A DNA stretch of 64,000 nt from CAVQCT01 sp964371785. GTDB lineage: Bacteria; Zixibacteria; MSB-5A5; GN15; FEB-12. Under the pieces are notes generated by a model. It saw nothing but the letters and a program-made list of their open reading frames with translations. It had not been told where the DNA came from and did no database searches. The translations under genes were made by a program, and so were the position numbers. This document shows positions 34,446 through 43,339 of the stretch, in pieces. The stretch covers positions 476,076 through 540,075 of the forward strand of contig CAYJOL010000002.1 of the NCBI GenBank assembly GCA_964371785.1, read 5' to 3'. The stretch's first letter is position 1. Every line of letters begins with the position of its first letter.

Positions 34446-34630
34446 TATCATGGACTGAAATGTTCGTTTATCCACAGAAAATGTCAATTTTAACCTTATG
34501 TTTGTTCTTGATTTAGAATTGATTAGTTAAGTAAAGCGTGATATGAGCTCGATAACATCTTTCCGGCCGGAAAGTTGATTTTCCTTACCTGTTGCGAAAT
34601 ACTTTGACATTGCCGTCGATGAAAACAATC

Positions 34631-34659
34631 TTGACTGCGGATTCTTGTATAAGGAATAT
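34631..34659 (+). promoter_or_regulatory. Weak promoter candidate of the moxR operon
   Basis: TTGACT (34631-34636), 17 bp, GAATAT (34654-34659). The -10 box is poor, so this is offered with low confidence; the moxR ATG follows 43 bp later. Confidence 0.3.
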
Positions 34660-34702
34660 TAGCCCTGAAAATTGCTGCCGCACCCTGTGAATGGAGGAGT
34701 CG

Positions 34703-35710
34703 ATGTCTGCACAAGAGGTCCGCTCGGATCTGACAGCTGTTGAAAATCTAAATTCAGCCTACGGAAAAATCAAAAAGGAGCTCGGCAAGGTCATTATTGG
34801 CCAGGATAAGGTTGTCGAACAGCTCCTGATTTCACTGCTTTCCTCCGGACACTGTCTGTTAGTCGGCGTCCCCGGACTGGCCAAGACACTGCTTATATCG
34901 ACTCTGGCTCGGGTGCTGAATCTTGAGTTTAATCGTATTCAATTCACCCCCGACCTCATGCCCTCGGATATCACCGGAACGGAGATTATCGAGGATGATC
35001 GGGCCAGTGGCAAGCGGCAATTCCGGTTTGTCAAAGGGCCGGTTTTCGCAAATATCATTCTGGCCGATGAAATCAACCGGACTCCGCCGAAAACTCAGGC
35101 GGCACTTCTTCAGGCGATGCAAGAGCACGAGGTAACCGCAGCCGGCGAGACATACAAGCTCGATGAACCGTTTTTCGTCCTGGCGACCCAGAATCCGATC
35201 GAGCAGGAAGGGACATATCCGCTTCCCGAAGCTCAGCTTGATCGATTCATGTTTAACGTGTTTGTAGACTACCCGTCATCGGCCGAAGAACAATCGATCG
35301 TCAAATCCACCACCGCCGTATTGAGCTACGAACTCGACAAGATCCTCTCGCCTGAGGATATCGTCGGTTTTCAGAGACTGGTCCGCCGCGTTCCGGTCTC
35401 GGACCACCTGATCGAATACGCCGTATCCTTGGTGCGTGCCAGTCGCCCGAACGAACCCACCGCGCCTGAGTTTGTAAAGAACTGGGTGAACTGGGGTGCC
35501 GGTCCCAGGGCATCGCAATATCTCATCCTCGCGGCCAAGACCAAAGCCATATTGGAGGGAAGGCCGACCCCGGGACCTGAGGATGTACGTTTTGCCGCGT
35601 TTCCAGTTTTGAGACATCGCATTGTCACCTCCTTCAATGCCGAGGCGGACGGTGTCGACTCCAAAGAGATCATAACGCGGCTCCTCGAGTCGGTCAAAGA
35701 AAAGTCCTGA
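34703..35710 (+). CDS. moxR: MoxR-family AAA+ ATPase
   Basis: Start at the ATG at 34703 with GGAGGA just before it; an ATG four codons upstream overlaps that ribosome site. 335 residues. The Walker A is GVPGLAKT (a MoxR deviation from GxxGxGKS/T), Walker B region ILADEINRTPPKTQAALLQAMQEHE, sensor and Arg-finger region NPIEQEGTYPLPEAQLDRFM. MoxR ATPases act as chaperones that activate partner protein complexes, usually with a DUF58 protein; such a protein is encoded at 37469 in the same operon. The final Lys-Glu-rich helical tail is family-like. Confidence 0.94.
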   Translation: MSAQEVRSDLTAVENLNSAYGKIKKELGKVIIGQDKVVEQLLISLLSSGHCLLVGVPGLAKTLLISTLARVLNLEFNRIQFTPDLMPSDITGTEIIEDDRASGKRQFRFVKGPVFANIILADEINRTPPKTQAALLQAMQEHEVTAAGETYKLDEPFFVLATQNPIEQEGTYPLPEAQLDRFMFNVFVDYPSSAEEQSIVKSTTAVLSYELDKILSPEDIVGFQRLVRRVPVSDHLIEYAVSLVRASRPNEPTAPEFVKNWVNWGAGPRASQYLILAAKTKAILEGRPTPGPEDVRFAAFPVLRHRIVTSFNAEADGVDSKEIITRLLESVKEKS

Positions 35711-35758
35711 CCGACCGGCCATCTTGGTATGACCATGTCATTGGTGCGAGATTAAAGT

Positions 35759-36499
35759 ATGTTCAACTACCACCTGTCGGACCTGCCGGGTTACGGCAAG
35801 CTCTTTGTCGCCATCTTTACCACCCTCATGCTCGGTGTCATGCTCTGGGCGGCCCTGATATTTTACGTCAGCCAGGGACTTGTTGACAAGAACCACCTGC
35901 CCGCCTACCTCAGCGAGAATGCCGCACCGGAAGTCGACTCGACGGACTTTCCGCAGGATGTCGAGGATATCAGCAGCGAGGATTCATCCGCCGTTTTAGC
36001 TCCCATCTGGGACACGACCATGAAGGGTCAGGAAGTGAATCTCGACACTGCCACGGCCGATGAGAGCACTGCCGTCAGGAAAGCGGTGGGGCACCAGGCC
36101 GGCGAAGACCGTACGATTGATATGACGGGCTACGACGGAGACACTGACGACGGTTATGTCGAAGGCCCCACACACTTCCGCAAGAATATCGGCCTGGCAC
36201 ACACCCACATCAACGGACAGACACTGCTGTTCTTCGCTCTGGGAGTGGTTTTCCTTTTCACGTCGGCCAAAGCGCAGACGAAAAAATATGTCTACTGGAC
36301 ATTCGGGATCGCAGTGGTGCTTCATAACATTGGGCTCACCGGCCGGGGATTTTATTCGTTTTTCGATGACATGCTGGCGATCAGCGGAGTGGCGCTTTTG
36401 GTTATCATAACCTACATGGCGTTTGTTATCTATATCGATCTTGCCAAACCGAGTCGCCATGCCACAAACAATGTGAACACAAGTAAGACAGGACAATAG
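35759..36499 (+). CDS. Membrane protein of unknown function with AHTHINGQ motif
   Basis: 246 residues. A first membrane helix (residues 14-36), a long acidic periplasmic or cytosolic loop rich in Asp, Glu, Ser (50-140), then three or four helices (about 150-235), the second starting IGLAHTHINGQTLLFFALGVVFLFTS. The two closely spaced His may bind metal or heme. Not recognised as a known family. It is 48 bp after moxR and 8 bp before the isoaspartyl peptidase gene, so it is part of the same operon. Confidence 0.72.
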   Translation: MFNYHLSDLPGYGKLFVAIFTTLMLGVMLWAALIFYVSQGLVDKNHLPAYLSENAAPEVDSTDFPQDVEDISSEDSSAVLAPIWDTTMKGQEVNLDTATADESTAVRKAVGHQAGEDRTIDMTGYDGDTDDGYVEGPTHFRKNIGLAHTHINGQTLLFFALGVVFLFTSAKAQTKKYVYWTFGIAVVLHNIGLTGRGFYSFFDDMLAISGVALLVIITYMAFVIYIDLAKPSRHATNNVNTSKTGQ

Positions 36500-36507
36500 A
36501 GAACAAG

Positions 36508-37455
36508 ATGGCGTCACGAATCGGACTAGTCATACATGGCGGGGCCGGAACGATCCTCCGCAATATGATGACTCCGGAGATGGAAAAAGAATATAAAGAG
36601 GGATTGGCGAACTCCCTTGAAGCAGGTTTTGCCGTTCTGTCCGGAGGCGGGAGCAGTCTGGATGCTGTCCAGGCGGCGGTGAATGTGATGGAGGACTGTC
36701 CGTTGTTCAACGCCGGCAAGGGAGCCGTCTTCACGCACGAAGGCACTAACGAGCAGGATGCGACTATCATGGATGGACGGACGATGAACTCCGGCGGAGT
36801 CGCCGGCGTGCGGCATGTCGCGAACCCGATCAACCTGGCCCGCCTGGTGATGGACAAATCCGAACATATCCTGCTGGCATGCGATGGGGCCGAGGCGTTT
36901 GCCAGGGCCCAGGGGATGGAACTGGTCGAGGACAAGTATTTTTATACCGACCTCAGGTGGCGCCAACTGCAGAATGCGCTCCGTCGCGAACAAGAGTCAC
37001 AAAAGACCCACACTCAGATGGATCACACACCCGATGACAAGCACGGAACCGTTGGTGCTGTTGCCCTGGACCGCGAAGGTAATCTGGCCGCCGCAACATC
37101 ATCAGGCGGTATGACCAATAAGAGATTTACCCGCCTCGGTGATTCGCCGATTGTCGGCGCCGGAACCTATGCCAACAATGCCACCTGCGCCGTTTCATGC
37201 ACCGGTCACGGCGAGTACTTCATCACCGCCTCGGCGGCGTTCCATGTGCATGCATTGATGGAATACCAAGGGATGTCCGTTGAGGAAGCCGCACGGGTGG
37301 TTATTCACGATAAGATCACCAAGCTTGGCGGCACCGGCGGATTGATAGCGATCGACAGAAATTGCAGTATCGCCCTGCCGTTTAATACCGACGGCATGTA
37401 CCGGGGACATCGTCTCGAGAATGAAAATCCCGTGGTGGCGATCTTTAAAGACTGA
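36508..37455 (+). CDS. Isoaspartyl peptidase/L-asparaginase (plant-type, Ntn hydrolase)
   Basis: 315 residues. The family is shown by LVIHGGAGTI at the start, FNAGKGAVFTHEGTNEQDATIMDG, and the autocleavage site HG-T181-VGAVALDREGNLAAATSSGG, where the Thr becomes the N-terminal nucleophile after self-processing, followed by GDSPIVGAGTYANN. The enzyme hydrolyses isoaspartyl dipeptides or L-asparagine. The start GTG/ATG: an ATG at 36508. It lies 8 bp after the membrane-protein gene and 13 bp before the DUF58 gene, so it shares an operon with the MoxR system, which is unusual. Confidence 0.94.
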   Translation: MASRIGLVIHGGAGTILRNMMTPEMEKEYKEGLANSLEAGFAVLSGGGSSLDAVQAAVNVMEDCPLFNAGKGAVFTHEGTNEQDATIMDGRTMNSGGVAGVRHVANPINLARLVMDKSEHILLACDGAEAFARAQGMELVEDKYFYTDLRWRQLQNALRREQESQKTHTQMDHTPDDKHGTVGAVALDREGNLAAATSSGGMTNKRFTRLGDSPIVGAGTYANNATCAVSCTGHGEYFITASAAFHVHALMEYQGMSVEEAARVVIHDKITKLGGTGGLIAIDRNCSIALPFNTDGMYRGHRLENENPVVAIFKD

Positions 37456-37468
37456 GACGTGAAGCAGC

Positions 37469-38368
37469 ATGCCAACTGATTACAGAAAATACCTCGACCC
37501 GGAAATTGTCTCCCGCCTCAAAGGGATGGAGATGCGGGCACGCATGGTGGTCGAAGGGTTTATCGCCGGACTCCACAAGTCGCCCTATCATGGCTTCTCA
37601 GTTGAATTCGCCGAACACCGCCAGTACATGCCCGGTGACAACATCAGGGATATCGATTGGAAGGTGTACGGCAAGTCCGACCGGTTCTATATCAAGCAGT
37701 ACGAAGAAGAGACAAATCTCAAAGGATATTTGTTGCTGGACTGCTCGGCATCGATGGCCTACCGTTCGGATGACCGTATCAGCAAGCTGGATTATGCCGG
37801 GATGCTGTGCGGCGCGCTCTCGTACATGATGCTTCGCCAGCGAGACGCGGTAGGATTGGTGACATTCGATCAGAAGATCCGTCGGTACATCCCACCCCGT
37901 TCCAAATCCGGTCATCTGCATGTCATGTTAAATGAAATCGCCCGTCAGACGCCCTCGGATACAACGGATGTCTCCGTTGCCCTTCACGAAATGGCCGAGC
38001 GAATCAAGCGGCGGGGGCTGGTGATTATTTTATCGGACCTGCTCGATGAAGCCGAGCGCATTATTTCCGGGCTGAAGCACTTCCGATACAACAATCACGA
38101 AGTAATTGTCTTTCACATTCTGGATCCGCGGGAACGGGATTTTGCCTTTCCGCGCGAAGCTGTCTTCAAGGACATGGAAACGGGCGAAGAGCTAACCACT
38201 CTGCCGTACCAGATTAAGAAGGACTTCGCCGCCCAGGTGAAAGCGTTCGCCGAAGAGATTTCGCTTTCGTGCCGCCAGAGCAATATCGATTACTTTCCGA
38301 TCGACACCGCCATGCCGTTTGACAAGGCACTCTACGCGTTTTTGTCAAAGCGGGAGCGGTTATACTAG
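37469..38368 (+). CDS. DUF58 (von Willebrand A-like) protein, MoxR partner
   Basis: 299 residues. The family block VEFAEHRQYMPGDNIRDIDWKVYGKSDRFYIKQYEEETN leads into a vWA-like fold with LLLDCSASMAYRS (DxSxS MIDAS motif), then TFDQKIRRYIPP, and a Rossmann-like end. MoxR ATPases and DUF58 proteins occur together, and DUF58 domains may assemble substrates through the metal site. It closes the moxR operon. Confidence 0.92.
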   Translation: MPTDYRKYLDPEIVSRLKGMEMRARMVVEGFIAGLHKSPYHGFSVEFAEHRQYMPGDNIRDIDWKVYGKSDRFYIKQYEEETNLKGYLLLDCSASMAYRSDDRISKLDYAGMLCGALSYMMLRQRDAVGLVTFDQKIRRYIPPRSKSGHLHVMLNEIARQTPSDTTDVSVALHEMAERIKRRGLVIILSDLLDEAERIISGLKHFRYNNHEVIVFHILDPRERDFAFPREAVFKDMETGEELTTLPYQIKKDFAAQVKAFAEEISLSCRQSNIDYFPIDTAMPFDKALYAFLSKRERLY

Positions 38369-38428
38369 TTCGTACCATTTCCGCCGGCCAAACTCCAACC
38401 TTCGCGATAAGTTCCCGGAGCCGCAATG

Positions 38429-40000
38429 TTACTTCAGCAATACGGCTCTGGTTGTGCGAGTCTGGCCGTCAAAACTAATCCGAATGAAATAGACCCCGGA
38501 GCTGAATGCAGTAGCATCCCATGTGATCGTCTGCATTCCGGGCGCGCCGGCGGTTATGGTCATATTACATACCTGCTGGCCGAGCGTATTTACAATCGCG
38601 ACCGTAAGCAGACCCGAACGCGGCGTCATCAAAGGAATTGACAGAGTTGCGTTAAACGGGTTCGGGTATGCCGTGCCGATCTTAAATTCATCGGGAAGGG
38701 TCGACGGTTCATTCTCGATATCGGTCACCTGGTCAAGCCGGTACCACGACACGACTCTGCCTTTTACGCCTATCAAGGAGGAAGCGCCGTCTATGTAAGT
38801 TGCGCGATTCCAGAATACAGTATCGGCATCTGGTACCTGACCGACCTGCTCAATTACTCCGGATACGGTCTCGATACGATAGACTACGTCACCTGCCATT
38901 GCGAACAGGTTCCCCGGAAACGCATCAGTGTAGCATATTGAGGCGAAACCCTCGAGCTCCGGCAGATATCGCATAAACATAAGCGAGTCGGGCAAGACCA
39001 GGCGATACAGCTCGTAGCGATGAGCCGAGGAATCAAACGTCGCTGAACCATCGGTGAAACAGCGAAACTCACCGGTGTACTCGATCAACAGCTCGGTAGC
39101 GGATGAGTCGGATAAATCAATATTACCAGCTTCAACAACACGACAGATACTCATCATGACGGTCGAGTCACCATGACACGGCACGATGAGTGGTTCCTTA
39201 ACCGTTGAACGTACAATGCCCGCCCCATTCACGATATCCACCTGGGCATTTGTGGTTGAGGAGAATGTGCCCGAGGCCGTGTCCATCGAAAGAACGGTCT
39301 GGTAACGAGAAGTTGCGAACAGCTCGACGCCAGCCAGGTTATCAAGCGGGAGGTAATCGCCGGCACAGGCTGACTCGGTGCTTAGTACGGAGTCGGGGAA
39401 ATGTTGGTAGATTGCAGTTTCACCCGTTGTTGTCAACCTGAGCGTCCCATTGTAGAATCTGTTGATAATATACTTGTGGTATGAGACCCGCAACTCATCG
39501 AATCCGTCAGAATTGATGTCTGATGCTGAAAGAGAAATACTCCCAATCGGCGGTTTCAACGGCTGCTGGGTTAGACGAAGAACTGTGAAATAGGCCGAAT
39601 CATGTTGCGCAAAGTTGCTGGCGCCATCGAACAGGTCCACCCGGCAGACCGTGTCAGGCGGGCGCGCGAGATAGTCGAAGTACTGACCAATGACCAAATC
39701 GGCAATACTGTCTCGGTTGACATCGGCCACAAGAAGGTTGGTATTGGTCGCAAAAGGAAGAAGCGCGAATCTGAAAATGATGGAATCATCCTCCGGGGAA
39801 TAGAAAAGCCCTGAGGTGCTGTCGCACGCTAACAGCTCGGGGTTGCCGTCACGATCTAAATCGATCAATGCAACCTGCCGAACATTCCCCACGAGTTCTG
39901 GTATGACAGTTTGTTTTTCAAGCGTCAGCCCCAGCGAACCATAAGCCCTGCCGGACAAGACGCCCCAAACCGCCATCGCAAACAAAAGGCGGTAGCCCAT
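38429..40000 (-). CDS. Secreted FG-GAP/VCBS-like protein with C-terminal sorting domain
   Basis: 523 residues with a signal peptide (about residues 1-22, ending RAYGS). FG-GAP/VCBS-like blade signatures occur as VALIDLDRDGNPELLACDS, LVADVNRDSIADLVIGQY and SASDINSDGFDELRVSY, so a beta-propeller spans roughly 30-220. The last 75 residues contain AYPNPFNATLSIPLM and end ITWDATAFSSGVYFIRISFDGQTRTTRAVLLK, the PNPFN-type C-terminal domain of type IX-secreted proteins. It is probably exported to the cell surface by type IX secretion; binding function unknown. The gene faces the moxR operon tail to tail, 60 bp away. Confidence 0.88.
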   Translation of the reverse strand: MGYRLLFAMAVWGVLSGRAYGSLGLTLEKQTVIPELVGNVRQVALIDLDRDGNPELLACDSTSGLFYSPEDDSIIFRFALLPFATNTNLLVADVNRDSIADLVIGQYFDYLARPPDTVCRVDLFDGASNFAQHDSAYFTVLRLTQQPLKPPIGSISLSASDINSDGFDELRVSYHKYIINRFYNGTLRLTTTGETAIYQHFPDSVLSTESACAGDYLPLDNLAGVELFATSRYQTVLSMDTASGTFSSTTNAQVDIVNGAGIVRSTVKEPLIVPCHGDSTVMMSICRVVEAGNIDLSDSSATELLIEYTGEFRCFTDGSATFDSSAHRYELYRLVLPDSLMFMRYLPELEGFASICYTDAFPGNLFAMAGDVVYRIETVSGVIEQVGQVPDADTVFWNRATYIDGASSLIGVKGRVVSWYRLDQVTDIENEPSTLPDEFKIGTAYPNPFNATLSIPLMTPRSGLLTVAIVNTLGQQVCNMTITAGAPGMQTITWDATAFSSGVYFIRISFDGQTRTTRAVLLK

Positions 40001-40226
40001 AGTCGTTCCCTCTCCATTAATTTAAAAGAGATACCAATATACACGATAGACAGGCTTCGTCAAGACCTCTTGCGGACGATACCCCACGCATCGGTTTTTG
40101 AGCCGATGCGTATCCATGGGATTCTTATGGGCTTAGTGATTCGTAAAAATTGATGGCGTCTTACTCGCTCCCGCTGAGCAACTTTTGGGAACAACTTTTT
40201 TGAGCAAAATATGTCTGCCGGACAGC

Positions 40227-41417
40227 TTACTTCCCGATGAACTCTACCAGCTTCTGCGTGTATTCGTCGATTGCGTGCATCTCGGTCGACGAGGGAATCA
40301 GGCGCACCCTGAAATTGTCCTCGAACACTTTCATCTTGAGACCGGCCAGACGTTCCGCGACCAGCTTGGCGCCTTCGCCTCCCCAGCCGTAAGACCCAAA
40401 CACCGCCGCCTTCTTGCCGATTGAATAGACTGTCGAAAAAAGGTTGACCAGGTCCCAGATCGGTTTCACCGCGTCGCCATTAAATGTGGGTGTGCCGATC
40501 AGTACCGCCTTGCTCGTCTCGATTCTGTCACGAAACAGCTCTTCGTTCAAGACGGAGGCATCGACCAGCTCGGTCGCGAATCCGGCCGTGGCGAGATCTT
40601 TCCGGATTGTTTCGGCCAACAGACGAGTATTGCCGTAGTTGGAGGCGTAAAAAACGGTGACGAGATTCTTTCCTTCGCTCTTATCAGCCGCCCAGGTCTT
40701 GTACTTATCTATATAGTGGCGGGGTTCCTTTCGGTAGACAGGTCCGTGCGATGGAGCCAGCATCCGGATGTCCAATTCATCGAGCTTCACCAGGTTCCGC
40801 CGCATGTAGCCGGTGAAAGGCCTCATAATAGAATCAAAGTAGTATTTGAACTCAAATTCAAGATCAGTCGGGTTGGCCTCATCGGCATACAGCGTATCAG
40901 TACAAAGGTGGGTTGCGAATCCGTCGTTGGAAAACAGGATGCCCTCTTCGGAAAGAAACTCCATCATCGTATCGGGCCAGTGCATATACGGCATCAGCTT
41001 GAATACGAGGGTTTTACCGCCAAGCTCAAGCGTCTGGTTGTCCTTGAAGCCGGTGATGGAACTCTCTCTATTAATGATGTTGGTCAGAAAAGGGACGGCC
41101 GGTGCCGAGCAGTACAGCTTGAGGTTCGGGTTTCTATCCAGCAGAGCGGGGATCGAGCCGCTGTGGTCCGGTTCGTTGTGGTTGACTACTAGGTAGTCAA
41201 TTTCGCTGATCGGGCAGATCGCAGCGATGTTGGCAAACGATTCATCGGTAAACTCCGCCTTGACACCATCGATCAGCGCGGTCTTTTCATTTCCCCGTAT
41301 AAGATACGAGTTGTAGGTCGTGCCGTGTTTTGTGGCCATGACAATATCGAACACCGTAAGGTTCGGATCCTTTACGCCGACGGAAAACACTCTGTCCGCT
41401 ATCTGTATCGCACTCAT
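40227..41417 (-). CDS. Flavodiiron protein (FprA-type oxygen/NO reductase)
   Basis: Start at ATG 41417 (GGAGTC upstream); 396 residues, typical. N-terminal metallo-beta-lactamase diiron domain with the ligand motif HNEPDHSG (H-x-E-x-D-H); C-terminal flavodoxin domain VTVFYASNYGNTRLLAETIRK for FMN, ending near 396. These enzymes reduce O2 to water or NO to N2O with electrons from rubredoxin or an NADH-linked partner and protect anaerobes. No rubredoxin gene is adjacent. It has a TATATT promoter upstream. Confidence 0.95.
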   Translation of the reverse strand: MSAIQIADRVFSVGVKDPNLTVFDIVMATKHGTTYNSYLIRGNEKTALIDGVKAEFTDESFANIAAICPISEIDYLVVNHNEPDHSGSIPALLDRNPNLKLYCSAPAVPFLTNIINRESSITGFKDNQTLELGGKTLVFKLMPYMHWPDTMMEFLSEEGILFSNDGFATHLCTDTLYADEANPTDLEFEFKYYFDSIMRPFTGYMRRNLVKLDELDIRMLAPSHGPVYRKEPRHYIDKYKTWAADKSEGKNLVTVFYASNYGNTRLLAETIRKDLATAGFATELVDASVLNEELFRDRIETSKAVLIGTPTFNGDAVKPIWDLVNLFSTVYSIGKKAAVFGSYGWGGEGAKLVAERLAGLKMKVFEDNFRVRLIPSSTEMHAIDEYTQKLVEFIGK

Positions 41418-41448
41418 AGTTATAGACTCCTTGGTTTTAGACGGCGGT

Positions 41449-41476
41449 AATATACACAAATCGGTCCCTGAATCAA
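41449..41476 (-). promoter_or_regulatory. Predicted promoter of the flavodiiron gene
   Basis: On the minus strand, TTGATT (plus 41471-41476), a 16-bp spacer and TATATT (plus 41449-41454), with a start near 41442 and a leader of about 25 nt. Confidence 0.6.
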
Positions 41477-41670
41477 TCAGGCTTTTTCTACCGTGGTCCG
41501 AATTCAATAACACCGGACAGGCCGCAAAGATTACTTCGAAGCCGAGAATTCCCCAGATTAATGAAAAGACAGTGAGAATTTCGTCATCGGAAGCGTGTCA
41601 GGCGGGATCCGAACGAAGGTCCGTCCCGATTTGATTGCTCGAAATGTAAGGAGTCTTGCGAACAGATCAA

Positions 41671-42585
41671 TCAGATACCGGTGGTTACAAATGAGATTAT
41701 CCGCTCGTTCAGCAGATCACGGGAATCAGGAATGGTGCCAATAGTCAATTTGTCGCCGGGGGAGATCGCTTTTAGTTTCTCTACTGCCGCTGAGGACTGA
41801 AATGATTTGGAGACGAGCACCAGTGTCCGACAAACAACCGGTTTGATATCATCGATCGTGCGCTTCGGGGCGGCGTAGCTTGAACGTATGTTGTACCACC
41901 AGAAAATGGTGGTGCGGTAGAACGGAAACCAGAAAGTCCCGGTCCGCTCCCGAAGTGCGTCGAGCAGATTCTGCGTAGTCAAATAGGGGGAGATCGCAGC
42001 AACCGCGTCTATTCGCCCTTCTTCAAGCTGTGCCAGAAGACCGGCATCGGCGCCCAATTGGAATCCCACTACCGTGAGCGGGTGAACAATGTGACCTCGG
42101 AGCTCCAGATAGCTGATGACAGATTCGAGATCGCTCGCCTCGTAGTAGCCTTCACCGTGATAAGCGCCCGAAGACGCACCGCTTGCGCGCTGGTCGTACG
42201 TGATTACACCATAGCCTGAATCGTGAAATATGGCGGCGAGACTCACGAGTGAATCTGTCGTCTTGTTGTCTGCAGGCAGAAGAATGACTGTCCCCCGCAC
42301 ATGGCCTGCGCCTTCACTCGAGCAGGGTATGAATACGCCAGCCACCGTTGTTAGCCCATCGGCATCGACCCGAAAGGTGTCAGCGGGCAGGCCGGCGCCC
42401 TGGAACAATGCAATCTCTTTAACTTCCAGCGAATCAGGGCTGTACGTATCCAGGTCGGAGCGCCCCAGGAGCGTCTTGGCTTTGTTGAAGGGATATATTG
42501 CGTAGACTACCAATAGAAGACAGAAGACTAGAAGGACAATGACAGTCTTAATGATTTCTCTGGTTTGTCTTGATAGTCTGGCCAT
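41671..42585 (-). CDS. Membrane-anchored alpha/beta-hydrolase-fold protein, nucleophile Ser replaced by Gln
   Basis: Start placed at MARLSRQTRE (42585), with GGGAG seven bases before. 304 residues. A single membrane helix (residues 12-33) anchors it, and the rest is an alpha/beta-hydrolase fold (VILLPADNKTTDSLVSLAAIFHDSGYGVITYDQRASGASSG, then the nucleophile elbow). The elbow, normally GxSxG, reads VVGFQLGAD (codon CAA), so the catalytic Ser is a Gln, while the strand-turn-helix is intact. It may be a non-catalytic binder, or its chemistry differs. The gene has its own start and no operon partner. Confidence 0.85.
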   Translation of the reverse strand: MARLSRQTREIIKTVIVLLVFCLLLVVYAIYPFNKAKTLLGRSDLDTYSPDSLEVKEIALFQGAGLPADTFRVDADGLTTVAGVFIPCSSEGAGHVRGTVILLPADNKTTDSLVSLAAIFHDSGYGVITYDQRASGASSGAYHGEGYYEASDLESVISYLELRGHIVHPLTVVGFQLGADAGLLAQLEEGRIDAVAAISPYLTTQNLLDALRERTGTFWFPFYRTTIFWWYNIRSSYAAPKRTIDDIKPVVCRTLVLVSKSFQSSAAVEKLKAISPGDKLTIGTIPDSRDLLNERIISFVTTGI

Positions 42586-43173
42586 CTTTGTCTCCCGCGT
42601 TTCTCTTTCTGGAAGCAAATGATAGCCAACCCGGCAGCATTGTCAATCAAAAAACATCCAGCCAAACCGGCCCTGCTTTGACCGCGATATTTAGGTGACT
42701 GTGCAAAATTCGTACATATTGCAAGTGCTTCGGCGAGATTTACCCCCGGTAACCGCGATCCGGTGATTATGTCAGGCTGATTTGCTCATCCAGACCGCCG
42801 GGACCGGCAACCAACTCATATATATGTGAAAAGTCCGATCACGACAGGGTGCTGCTATGTATCCGTATGCACATTACTTGTGCACTCTGGTCGTTTGAGG
42901 TTCGGTGATCGAGCCGGGGTGCAGTTGGAATTCCGCCGACCATGCCGGTCAAGCGGTTACCAGTGTGGAAATTGACACGAGAGTCAACATTGAGGGCAAC
43001 AAGCGGTCTGTCGGCACATTGCTTGCAGGAAGTGACTTCGGGAAAAAGTCCTGATTCGAACAGGATGTTCGGACAAGAGTTGTCAGGGATAGATTGTATG
43101 TTGTGAACATATAGCAAGGAGGGTTCACGCCTCCACGGGTTACTTGTCTATGAAAATATGTGGCTTTTTTCTA

Positions 43174-43202
43174 TTGACATTTAGACCCTTAGGCCATATA
43201 TT
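43174..43202 (+). promoter_or_regulatory. Sigma-70 promoter of the surface-protein island
   Basis: TTGACA (43174-43179), 17 bp, TATATT (43197-43202). The start near 43209 makes a 283-nt leader to the ATG at 43492. Confidence 0.82.
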
Positions 43203-43246
43203 CTGCTCGGATGATAGGTACAACAACTCAGAAGGTTTAACAACAA

Positions 43247-43339
43247 CGGCCCTGAAAGGGCCGCCTCTTTCCGAGCAACTCTGTCTTTGTAAATACTTCT
43301 TTCTTAAGACCGCTGTGGGGGCGGCTTAAGATTTACAAA
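43247..43339 (+). ncRNA. Structured leader RNA in front of the first dockerin gene
   Basis: Hairpin 1: CGGCCCT (43247-43253), GAA loop, AGGGCCG. Hairpin 2 is composite: TTTGTAAAT (43286-43294) pairs with ATTTACAAA (43331-43339), CTTAAG (43303-43308) pairs with CTTAAG (43325-43330), and CCGC (43310-43313) pairs with GCGG (43321-43324), with an 8-nt bulge on the 5' side. No known riboswitch consensus fits. It could be a cis-regulator or an mRNA stabiliser. Confidence 0.55.

Larger units (their letters stand above)
34357..34702. other. oriC: Candidate chromosomal replication origin (oriC) with DnaA-box array
   Basis: 346 bp without a gene. Three same-orientation DnaA boxes stand exactly 20 bp apart: TGTTGATAA (34358-34366), TGTGGACAA (34378-34386) and the perfect TGTGGATAA (34398-34406). 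A fourth perfect box, TTATCCACA, lies on the other strand at 34468-34476. Overlapping the third box is an inverted repeat with 19-bp arms (34403-34421 and 34427-34445), one mismatch and a 5-bp loop. Downstream (34477-34545) is AT-rich and could melt. A 16-bp perfect palindrome (CTTTCCGGCCGGAAAG) sits at 34559-34574. Together with parS, parAB, rpmH, yidC and mnmG this matches an origin region. dnaA is not nearby. Confidence 0.75.

Noticed and set aside
42907..43054. Short frame reading GSVIEPGCSWNSADHAGQ..., weakly like a PAAR-type fragment
   Set aside because: No start with a ribosome site and too short and divergent to support a pseudogene.
43144..43329. 61-codon plus-strand frame
   Set aside because: It runs through the promoter at 43174-43202 and the structured leader.
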